Source: Rhizomicrobium sp. (GTDB taxonomy: Bacteria > Pseudomonadota > Alphaproteobacteria > Micropepsales > Micropepsaceae). From it: 64,000 bases of DNA. This document shows positions 1 through 6,805 of this stretch, piece by piece. The stretch is from NCBI GenBank assembly GCA_037200045.1, contig JBBCHM010000001.1, positions 1,116,001 through 1,180,000 on the forward strand, read 5' to 3'. The position numbers and the translations under genes were made by a program. The notes beneath the pieces are model-generated. The model saw only the letters and a list, made by a program, of their open reading frames with translations. It was not told the DNA's origin and made no database searches. Position 1 is the stretch's first letter. Every line of letters begins with the position of its first letter.

Positions 1-2
1 CG

Positions 3-470
3 GCCAAGGAAGATTTCCGCCAGCAGCCCTATCACAAGATCCCGCCGACGCTGGTGCTCAACCCGACCGACGACATGAAGATCATGCAGGACGAGATTTT
101 CGGGCCGCTCCTGCCGGTGAAGACCTATGGTGCGGTCGACGAGGCCATCGGCTACGTCAACGCGCACAGCCGCCCGCTCGGCCTCTACTATTTCGGCAGC
201 GACAACGCCGAGCAGGAAAAGGTGCTGACGCGCACGACCTCCGGCGGCGTATCGGTCAACGACGTGGTGATGCATGTCGCGATGGAGGACCTGCCGTTCG
301 GCGGCATCGGCCCATCGGGCATGGGCTCCTATCACGGCATCGACGGGTTTCGGACCTTCAGCCATGCCAAGGCGGTGTTCCAGCAGACCGGCCGCGACCT
401 GACCGCGATGCTGCGGCCGCCCTACGGCGCCGGCATCCGCAAGATGCTGGCGGGCAGCATCAAGGCGTAG
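3..470 (+). CDS. Aldehyde dehydrogenase, C-terminal part (coniferyl aldehyde dehydrogenase type)
   Basis: Only the last 155 or so residues are present; the frame is open from base 3 and the gene starts outside the window. The visible part carries the C-terminal signatures of the NAD(P)-dependent aldehyde dehydrogenase superfamily: QDEIFGPLLPV (substrate/cofactor contact), GGVSVNDVV, and FGGIGPSGMGSYHG followed by FRTFSHAKAV. This combination is typical of the coniferyl-aldehyde dehydrogenase (CalB-like) branch, which oxidises aromatic or medium-chain aldehydes to acids. The catalytic Cys/Glu region lies upstream and cannot be checked. It converges with the downstream SDR gene. The exact substrate is an inference; the superfamily call is firm. 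Confidence 0.85.
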   Translation, partial: AKEDFRQQPYHKIPPTLVLNPTDDMKIMQDEIFGPLLPVKTYGAVDEAIGYVNAHSRPLGLYYFGSDNAEQEKVLTRTTSGGVSVNDVVMHVAMEDLPFGGIGPSGMGSYHGIDGFRTFSHAKAVFQQTGRDLTAMLRPPYGAGIRKMLAGSIKA

Positions 471-483
471 CTTCGACCCTCTT

Positions 484-498
484 CTTGAGGGAGGGTAG
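484..498. repeat. Copy of CTTGAGGGAGGGTAG intergenic motif
   Basis: A 15-base motif in the 32-base gap between two convergent genes. It recurs exactly at 53201-53215, and in variant form at 61814-61831. At 53191 and 61807 it forms the right arm of a short hairpin with CTACC(T/C)TCC. Function is unknown; it may act as a terminator-like or repeat element. Confidence 0.5.
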
Positions 499-502
499 GG
501 AT

Positions 503-1288
503 TTACTCCGCCGTCCAGCCGCCATCGACCGAGATATTCGCGCCGGTGATGTTCTTCGCCGCGTCGGAGCACAGGAACACCGCGATGCCGGCGACTTCCT
601 CGACCGTCACGAACTGCTTGGTCGGCTGAGCGTCCAAGAGCACGTCGTTGATGACCTGTTCCTTGGTCAAGTTGCGCGCCTTCATCGTGTCCGGGATCTG
701 CTTCTCGACCAGCGGCGTCCAGACATAGCCGGGACTGATGCAGTTGACCGTGATGCCGTGCGTCGCGGTCTCCAGCGCGATGGTTTTGGTCAGGCCCGCG
801 ATGCCGTGCTTGGCCGCGACATAGGCCGATTTGAACGGCGAGGCGACCAGCGAATGCGCCGACGCCGTCGAGATGATGCGTCCCCAGCCGCGCTTCTTCA
901 TGCCGGGCACCGCCGCGCGCATGCATAGGAAGGCGGAGGTCAGGTTGATGGCGATGATCTGCTGCCATTTCTCGACCGGAAACTCCTCGATCGGCGCCAC
1001 GAACTGGATGCCGGCATTGCACACCAGGACGTCCGCCGCGCCGAAGGTCTTCTCCGCCAGCGCGATCATGCCGGCGACCTCGTCGGGCTTGGTCATGTCG
1101 GCCGGCGAGTAGATCGCCTTGACGCCGAAATCGGCCTCGATGCCGGCGCGCTCTTTCTCGATCGCCGCGGCGTCGCCGAAGCCGTTCAGCGTGATGTTGG
1201 CGCCTTCCTTGGCGAAGGCCCGCGCATAGGCGAGCCCGATCCCGCTGGTGGACCCGGTGACGACGGCGGATTTTCCCTTGAGCGACAT
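503..1288 (-). CDS. bdhA: 3-hydroxybutyrate dehydrogenase (SDR family)
   Basis: A 261-residue short-chain dehydrogenase that interconverts (R)-3-hydroxybutyrate and acetoacetate with NAD+ in the cytoplasm. Visible motifs are the cofactor loop TGSTSGIG (residues 12-19), NAG at about residue 91, the catalytic Ser in ISTASAHS, and the YVAAKHG Tyr/Lys pair. The QFVAPIEEFP and AHSLVASPFKSAY segments are typical of D-beta-hydroxybutyrate dehydrogenases rather than generic SDRs. It is the last gene of a leftward patatin-adc-bdhA operon and starts 12 bases after the acetoacetate decarboxylase stop. That context supports a role in ketone-body or polyhydroxybutyrate turnover. Length matches the family. 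Confidence 0.93.
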   Translation of the reverse strand: MSLKGKSAVVTGSTSGIGLAYARAFAKEGANITLNGFGDAAAIEKERAGIEADFGVKAIYSPADMTKPDEVAGMIALAEKTFGAADVLVCNAGIQFVAPIEEFPVEKWQQIIAINLTSAFLCMRAAVPGMKKRGWGRIISTASAHSLVASPFKSAYVAAKHGIAGLTKTIALETATHGITVNCISPGYVWTPLVEKQIPDTMKARNLTKEQVINDVLLDAQPTKQFVTVEEVAGIAVFLCSDAAKNITGANISVDGGWTAE

Positions 1289-1300
1289 GGCGATCTCCTT

Positions 1301-2044
1301 CTACGCGAGGTAGTCGTGCAGCACACGACCGTAAGGTAATACGAAATCGACGATCTGGTGCCGGCCGCCGACGATTTCCAGCACCGGCAGGTCGGCGACG
1401 CGGCAATTGACGTGCGGGATCAAGTGCAGCCGCGCCGGCCCGTCCCACGCCTCATGCACCACGATGTCTTCGAGATTGTAGCCGACGAGCTGCGCGATCT
1501 TCGGCCCGCCGTCGACGTCGGGAATCCATTTGAGATTGACGTTCAGCTTGGCGATGCCGGCCTTCACCTGGTCGAGCTTGTCGGCGAGGCTGACAGGCTT
1601 GTAGGCCATCGTGCCCAGCGCGACGCGCTCGTCGTCGTAGTGCAGCGTGCCGGTCAGCGTGTCCTTGATGACCGTCAGCCGCGGCACGCCGTATTTCTTG
1701 GGAAAGCCCCAGATCTCGCGCCCGCCGGTGATCGGCGGCTCGTCGTCGAGATACATCTGGACCGAGAAATTGCACGGCTCGCCCTTGTAGGACGCGAGAA
1801 TGCCGGTGCCGCTCTCCTCATAGTCGCCGAAGCCCGAGGCATCGGGCATCTTCATCCACTCGTAATAGGCGAGGTCGCCCGGCGCCGGCTCCAGCGGTTC
1901 GGGCAGGGCGGCGCGGATCGCGGCCGGATCCGTTCGATAGGTGATAATCAAATACTCCCGCCGCACGAAGCGGAACGGCCCCTTGGGATAGCTCGGGCTG
2001 AACAGCGGCATCGAGCTGGCGCCGAGGATCGCGTCGCGGTTCAT
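1301..2044 (-). CDS. adc: Acetoacetate decarboxylase
   Basis: A 247-residue protein of the acetoacetate decarboxylase (ADC) family, which decarboxylates acetoacetate to acetone and CO2 through a Schiff base. The segment IWGFPKKYGVP contains the tandem lysines (Lys116 and Lys117) that match the Schiff-base Lys115 and pKa-lowering Lys116 of the clostridial enzyme. The frame stays open upstream to 2155, but the ATG at 2044 was chosen because it overlaps the stop of the patatin gene (ATGA) and begins the conserved sequence. Flanking genes (patatin upstream, bdhA downstream) suggest co-translation and a joint role in acetoacetate metabolism. Confidence 0.92.
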   Translation of the reverse strand: MNRDAILGASSMPLFSPSYPKGPFRFVRREYLIITYRTDPAAIRAALPEPLEPAPGDLAYYEWMKMPDASGFGDYEESGTGILASYKGEPCNFSVQMYLDDEPPITGGREIWGFPKKYGVPRLTVIKDTLTGTLHYDDERVALGTMAYKPVSLADKLDQVKAGIAKLNVNLKWIPDVDGGPKIAQLVGYNLEDIVVHEAWDGPARLHLIPHVNCRVADLPVLEIVGGRHQIVDFVLPYGRVLHDYLA

Positions 2045-3177
2045 GGCATGTACTCCGCCGTCTCGATGGTCTTGCTCGCGATCTTGTCGCGTTCGCACAG
2101 CATCTCGCCGCGCTTCTTCATCGCCTGCCGAATATCGGCGAGCCCGGTGCGCCAATGCTCGAGCATGGTCTGGCGCGAGAATTCGTAATCCTTGGACGGC
2201 CCTTCATAGGGCTTGCGGCGATAGCAGAGCTTCACCACCGTCACCGCGTTCTCATAGGTCAGATCGCCCAGCAACGCCGCGTTCGGCGAGGCGCGCAGTT
2301 CCTCCGGCAGCTCGGCCAGCAGCGCGCGCAGCGCCACCTTGGCCGCGTGGATCTTCATGTCGAGATCGGTATTGTGATCGGTGCGGCTGGCATAGCGGAT
2401 GTCCTTCTCGCGCTCCGCCGCTTCCAGCAGCGTGCGCGGCAGCGCCCCATGCGCGTTGAACAGATCGACCTGGAAGATCAGCAGATCGTCCTTCGGCTCG
2501 TTCTGCATCACATATTGCAGCGGCGTGTTGGAGACGACGCCGCCGTCCCAATAATGCTCGCCGTCGATCTCGACGGGCGGAAAGCCGGGCGGCAGCGCGC
2601 CCGAGGCCATCACATGCTCCGGCCCGATGGCGCAGTGTTCGTTGTCGAAATAGACGAGCGCGCCGGTGCGGATGTTCACGGCGCCCAGGCTGAGCCTGAT
2701 CTCCTTCGCGTTGATGCGGTCGAAATCGACCAGCCGCTCCAGCGTCGCGCGCAAGGGCGCGGTGTCGTAATAGCTGAGCGCCTCCGGTGCGCCGGGCGGA
2801 TAGAACACGGCGGGCGGAAGGCGCGGTCGGAAGAAGCCCGCGACGCCGACCGTCGCCGTCCACGCCGCCGCCGCCTCGCCGTACAGGGTGCGCAGCGTCG
2901 AGTCGGGCATGTTCACGTTGAACGGCAGGACGGCGCTCGCCGTCTCCCAGAATTCGCGCAGGCGCGCCAGCCGGTCCTCGCGCTTGTTGCCGGCGATGAG
3001 CGCCGCGTTGATCGCGCCGATGGAGATGCCGGCGATCCAGTCGGGCCGGAAATCGGCTTCGGCAAGGCCTTCGTAGACGCCGCCTTGATAAGAGCCCAGC
3101 GCTCCGCCGCCCTGAAGCACCAGAACGCGCCGCGCTCCGGCGCCTGTCCTGGGAGCTTGGGTCGTGACCGAATCCAT
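2041..3177 (-). CDS. Patatin-like phospholipase with DUF3734-type C-terminus
   Basis: A 378-residue patatin-family lipid acyl hydrolase. The oxyanion hole GGGALGSYQGG (residues 23-33), the nucleophile elbow GISIG (Ser52) and the dyad motif DGG (Asp211, in YWDGGVVSNTP) are all intact, so it should be catalytically active. The C-terminal third, with KLCYRRKPYEGPSKDYEFSR, is the DUF3734-type extension found in alphaproteobacterial homologues. ATG 3177 was chosen over the ORF start at 3234 because the conserved sequence follows it and a GCGGG lies just upstream. First gene of the operon with adc and bdhA. It could release hydroxyacyl or fatty acids that feed 3-hydroxybutyrate/acetoacetate metabolism; that role is inferred from neighbours. 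Confidence 0.88.
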   Translation of the reverse strand: MDSVTTQAPRTGAGARRVLVLQGGGALGSYQGGVYEGLAEADFRPDWIAGISIGAINAALIAGNKREDRLARLREFWETASAVLPFNVNMPDSTLRTLYGEAAAAWTATVGVAGFFRPRLPPAVFYPPGAPEALSYYDTAPLRATLERLVDFDRINAKEIRLSLGAVNIRTGALVYFDNEHCAIGPEHVMASGALPPGFPPVEIDGEHYWDGGVVSNTPLQYVMQNEPKDDLLIFQVDLFNAHGALPRTLLEAAEREKDIRYASRTDHNTDLDMKIHAAKVALRALLAELPEELRASPNAALLGDLTYENAVTVVKLCYRRKPYEGPSKDYEFSRQTMLEHWRTGLADIRQAMKKRGEMLCERDKIASKTIETAEYMP

Positions 3178-3262
3178 CCCGCAAGCCTTATATTGCAGCG
3201 CAAAAAATATAGGCCTCGCGCGGAAAAATTGCACGCGCCGGCGGATGAATCTTTGTTCGGTT

Positions 3263-4099
3263 TCAACCGTCCAGGAGTGTGAGCGCCGTCAACGTCGCGG
3301 CCGCCCAGGTCGTGCCGCGCTCGGTCTGGGGCCGATGCCGTGCGTTCCACAATGCGGCGATGCAATTGCGCGCGACGCACCAGCCGAGCACCCGCTCGCG
3401 ATCCAGGCCCAGCCGCTCGCAATAGATCCGCACGCGGCGGTCCATCTGAGTCTTCGATGCGAAGATATCGGGTCGCTCCGGCGGATTGCGCAGCGGCGCC
3501 GCGAGTTCGAAGGCGAGTTCGCCGCGCACACCTTTCGGGTCGATCGCCAACCAGCCCCGCGCCACGTCGCACAGGATGTTCTCGTGATGCAGATCGCCGT
3601 GCAGCAGGACCGGCGCGCTCTCCGTGGCATCGAGTTCGAGGAACAGCGCCCGGGCGCGGTCGACGATATCCTTGGTCAGCGGCGGATGGGCGACATGGCG
3701 GGCATATTCGGCCCTTTGCTCCTCATGCCCGGGCCAGTCGGCCGGATCGGCCCTGGCGCCTTGCAGATTCTCGATCGTGTCGCAGACGATGTGCGTTGCC
3801 TCGTCGTCGCGGCCCTCCAACACAAGCGTCTTGAGCATCGTGCCCGGCGCGATGCGCTCGACCAGGATGGCGCGGTCGTCGCTTTCCAGCACGCGCACCG
3901 TGCCATGGCCGTTATGCAAGGCGAGATAGCGCGCGCTCGGCGCCTCGTCGCTGTCGGCCTTGAATGCCTTGAGCAACGCGCGCTCGCGCCCCCGTGTCGC
4001 AAAGCAAAGCCAGGACGAGTGCGTTTCGAACGGCGCGCCATCCGGCGTCAGGCCCCACTGCTCGATATGTTCGCGCAGCGGGTCGGGCGGAGCGGCCAT
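3263..4099 (-). CDS. APH(6)/hydroxyurea-type phosphotransferase
   Basis: A 278-residue kinase-fold protein resembling the aminoglycoside 6-phosphotransferase / hydroxyurea phosphotransferase family (APH_6_hur). Motifs seen are LLHGDLHHENIL (catalytic-loop Asp169, residues 167-174) and AIDPKGVRGELAFELA (metal-binding Asp187 region). N-terminal ERALLKAFKAD resembles the nucleotide-binding lobe. Chromosomal members are often housekeeping small-molecule kinases with no proven antibiotic role, so the sequence does not show resistance. It starts 6 bases after the RhlE-like helicase stop on the same strand and may be cotranscribed with it. Confidence 0.8.
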   Translation of the reverse strand: MAAPPDPLREHIEQWGLTPDGAPFETHSSWLCFATRGRERALLKAFKADSDEAPSARYLALHNGHGTVRVLESDDRAILVERIAPGTMLKTLVLEGRDDEATHIVCDTIENLQGARADPADWPGHEEQRAEYARHVAHPPLTKDIVDRARALFLELDATESAPVLLHGDLHHENILCDVARGWLAIDPKGVRGELAFELAAPLRNPPERPDIFASKTQMDRRVRIYCERLGLDRERVLGWCVARNCIAALWNARHRPQTERGTTWAAATLTALTLLDG

Positions 4100-4105
4100 G
4101 ACGCT

Positions 4106-5659
4106 CTACGCGTCGGCCTTCTTCGGCAGGTTCACGGGCCTGAGCAGAAAGGCCGGCAATTCGTGCTTCTCCGGCTTCACCGGCGCCGCATCGTTCTTGC
4201 GATCCTGATGCGCCTTGTGCGGCCGTTCGCGCTTTTGCTGAGCGGGCTGCTGGGCCTGCGGCTCGCGATGCTCGCGGCGCGGCTCCGGCTTCTTCTCGTG
4301 CCGGGGCTTCTCGTGACGCTGCGGTTCCGGCGCGCGCGCCTGTTCGACCGGCGCCGGCGCGGCGACCGCTTCGGTCGGCGCGGCGGGCTCCATCGGCGCC
4401 ACATGGTCGTGGAATTTGTCGGGGCGGAAACGGTCGCGGCGCTCGCCGCGTCCCCGTCCGCCGCCCTTCTGGCCGCCGCGGCGCTCTTCGTCGCGGCGCG
4501 GCTTGCGGTCCTCGCGCACTTCGATGTTCTCCATCGTCTTGCGCGGGATTGTCGTCTTGGTGAGCTTCTCGATGGCTTCGACCTGGCGCTCGTCGCGCGG
4601 CGTCGCCAGCATATAGGCAAAGCCGCTGCGCCCGGCGCGGCCGGTGCGGCCGATGCGGTGGACATAGTCGTCCGGGTGGAACGGCACGTCGAAATTGAAC
4701 ACATGGCTGACGGCCGGAATGTCGAGGCCGCGCGCCGCCACGTCGCTGGCGACGAGGATCTTGAGGTCCCCGGCGCGGAAGCGGTCCAGCGTCTTGGTGC
4801 GCAGCGACTGGTCGAGATCGCCATGCAGCGGGGCGGCGTCGAAGCCGTGCTTGACGAGCGATTTGGACACCACGTCGACATCGCGCTTGCGGTTGCAGAA
4901 CACGATGGCGTTGTTCAGCGTCGGCTCCGCTTCGCGGATCAGCCGGCGCAGCGCCTCGCGCTTGGCCCAGTCGTTGGCCGGGATGTTGACGACTTCCTGC
5001 GTGATGTTCGACGCGGCGGTCGCCGGGCGGGCGACTTCGACGCGCACCGGATTGTGCAGAAACTGGTCGGTCAGCCGCTGGATCTCCGGCGGCATGGTCG
5101 CGGAATAGAACAGGGTCTGCCGCGTGAAGGGGATGAGCTTGCAGATGCGCTCGACGTCCGGGATGAAGCCCATGTCGAGCATGCGATCCGCCTCGTCGAT
5201 GACGAGGATCTGCACCTGGCTCAGCATCAGCTTGCCGCGCTCGAAATGGTCGAGCAGCCGGCCCGGCGTGGCGATCAAGACATCGACGCCGCGATCCAGC
5301 TTCTTCTCCTGGTCGTCGAACGAGGTGCCGCCGATCAGGAGCGCCATCGAAAGCTTGTTGTACTTGCCGTATTTCTCGAAGCTCTCGGCGACCTGCGCCG
5401 CCAGCTCGCGCGTCGGCTCCAGGATCAGCGAACGCGGCATGCGCGCCTTGGCCCGGCCGCGCGCCAGCATCTCGATCATCGGCAGGGTAAACGACGCCGT
5501 CTTGCCGGTGCCGGTCTGGGCGATGCCGATGATGTCGCGCCGCTGCAGCACATGGGGGATGCCCTGCGCCTGGATCGGGGTGGGGACGGTATAGCCGCTG
5601 GCCGCCACGGCCTTCAGCACCTCGGCCGACAGGCCAAGGCCTTCGAAGCCGTTCACCAC
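4106..5659 (-). CDS. rhlE: DEAD-box ATP-dependent RNA helicase (RhlE-like)
   Basis: A 517-residue superfamily-2 RNA helicase. Motifs in order: Q motif (GYTVPTPIQ), I AQTGTGKT, Ia PTRELA, Ib TPGR, II DEAD, III SAT, IV IVFCNRK, V DVAARGLDIP, VI HRIGRTGRAGR. A basic, Arg/Gly/Pro/Glu-rich tail of about 140 residues follows, as in RhlE proteins, and probably contacts RNA. The called start is GTG at 5659, because no ATG, GTG or TTG exists between it and the upstream in-frame stop near 5804. The frame stays open for about 48 further codons. Likely roles are ribosome assembly or mRNA decay. Confidence 0.92.
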   Translation of the reverse strand: MVNGFEGLGLSAEVLKAVAASGYTVPTPIQAQGIPHVLQRRDIIGIAQTGTGKTASFTLPMIEMLARGRAKARMPRSLILEPTRELAAQVAESFEKYGKYNKLSMALLIGGTSFDDQEKKLDRGVDVLIATPGRLLDHFERGKLMLSQVQILVIDEADRMLDMGFIPDVERICKLIPFTRQTLFYSATMPPEIQRLTDQFLHNPVRVEVARPATAASNITQEVVNIPANDWAKREALRRLIREAEPTLNNAIVFCNRKRDVDVVSKSLVKHGFDAAPLHGDLDQSLRTKTLDRFRAGDLKILVASDVAARGLDIPAVSHVFNFDVPFHPDDYVHRIGRTGRAGRSGFAYMLATPRDERQVEAIEKLTKTTIPRKTMENIEVREDRKPRRDEERRGGQKGGGRGRGERRDRFRPDKFHDHVAPMEPAAPTEAVAAPAPVEQARAPEPQRHEKPRHEKKPEPRREHREPQAQQPAQQKRERPHKAHQDRKNDAAPVKPEKHELPAFLLRPVNLPKKADA

Positions 5660-5912
5660 GGCGGCGGCAGGGGGGCTGGGTTCGACAGAAGAAACCGGGG
5701 ATTCAAGTACTTCTGCAATGCCGGCTTCCGCGCCGGCGGTCGTCTCGATGCTCGTCTTACGCTCCTGATGGGGCGCATTTCGAGCGCCCGAAGTCGATGG
5801 CCCCTATCGGCCCGACTCGATATGCAACGCAATGTAGGCGCAATTTTCTTACTTTTCAACCCGCGGCAATTGCGCCGAGAGTTCCGGCGACGGACGGCCG
5901 GGCGGAAGGCGT
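5660..5912. other. Divergent intergenic region, helicase / hydroxylase
   Basis: A gap of 253 bases between the leftward helicase and the rightward fatty acid hydroxylase. On the minus strand the helicase frame remains open to about 5807 and reads protein-like (Glu/Ala/Ser-rich). An AGGAG lies near 5765-5769, followed six bases later by an ACG codon. No canonical start, RNA gene or strong promoter was recognised. Confidence 0.5.
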
Positions 5913-6755
5913 TTGACAGCGGTCGAGAACGGGAACCTCGGCGTGGGCCATGACAAGGAATTGCTGCGCCAAATCGTCGGTCTCGTCATCGCCTTTGGCG
6001 TGCTGACGATCCTCTATGGGATCCTCGCGCGGCTCTGGCCGTCGGTGCCGGGGCAGAGGGTCTTCCGCAAGGGCTTCTGGACCGATTGCGTCTACTGGCT
6101 ATGGACCCCGATCATCACCAAGGCCGTCACGCCGCTTGCTATCGGCATCGTCGTCTTCCCGCTCGTCCTGTTGTTCGGGCTGCACTATCAGACCTTGGCG
6201 CAGGGCCATGGCGGCCTCAGCCGCCAGCCGCTCTGGCTTCAGGGCATCGAGGTCTTCCTGGTCGGCGATTTCTTTGGCTATTGGCAGCACCGGCTGTTCC
6301 ATCGGGCGTGGCTGTGGCCGTTCCACGCCGTGCACCACTCCTCCACCGAACTGGACTGGCTGTCGTCCGTCCGCCTGCATCCGGTCAACGACATCGGCGC
6401 CAAGCTGATCCAGGCGGTGCCGCTGGTGGTGCTCGGCTTCAACCTGACGACGGTCGCGCTCTATGCTCCGGCCACCACCTTCTACGCCATCATGGTGCAC
6501 GCCAATCTCGACTGGGACCTGGGACCGTTCCGCGCCGTTTTGGCGAGTCCCGCCTTCCATCGCTGGCACCACACCAAGGCGGACGAGGGCCAGGCCAAGA
6601 ATTTCGCCGGCGCCTTTCCCGTCTGGGACATCCTGTTCGGCACCTACTATATGCCGCGCCGCCAGCCGACCGCGTTCGGCATCGACGATCCGATGCCGGC
6701 CGGCTTCATCGGCCAGATGATCCAGCCCTTTCGCGCGCGTCCACCCGCCGCCTGA
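5913..6755 (+). CDS. Sterol desaturase / fatty acid hydroxylase family protein
   Basis: A 280-residue integral membrane di-iron oxygenase of the fatty acid hydroxylase superfamily. Three histidine clusters are present: HRLFH, HAVHHS and HRWHH, with three or four hydrophobic segments around them (for example IVGLVIAFGVLTILYGIL and the segment before LLFGLHY). Such proteins hydroxylate or desaturate lipids or carotenoids; the substrate cannot be read from sequence. The start is uncertain: TTG 5913 (GGAAGG just upstream) and GTG 5943 are both possible. It precedes the M28 peptidase on the same strand by 50 bases. Confidence 0.82.
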   Translation: MTAVENGNLGVGHDKELLRQIVGLVIAFGVLTILYGILARLWPSVPGQRVFRKGFWTDCVYWLWTPIITKAVTPLAIGIVVFPLVLLFGLHYQTLAQGHGGLSRQPLWLQGIEVFLVGDFFGYWQHRLFHRAWLWPFHAVHHSSTELDWLSSVRLHPVNDIGAKLIQAVPLVVLGFNLTTVALYAPATTFYAIMVHANLDWDLGPFRAVLASPAFHRWHHTKADEGQAKNFAGAFPVWDILFGTYYMPRRQPTAFGIDDPMPAGFIGQMIQPFRARPPAA

Positions 6756-6805
6756 CGCGCCCGCGTTTCCGCGATACAGTCGCGGCCGGCGGGAGAGGGT
6801 GTTCC

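Noticed and set aside
3263..4099. Acquired aminoglycoside-resistance gene
   Set aside because: The family match is real, but the gene shows no sign of transfer and chromosomal homologues are often housekeeping kinases. The same applies to the AAC(3)-I-like GNAT at 47090.
3164..5953. A 929-residue plus-strand ORF
   Set aside because: It is the antisense shadow of the kinase and helicase genes, which have full domain motifs on the minus strand. Other long overlapping ORFs were dropped for the same reason.
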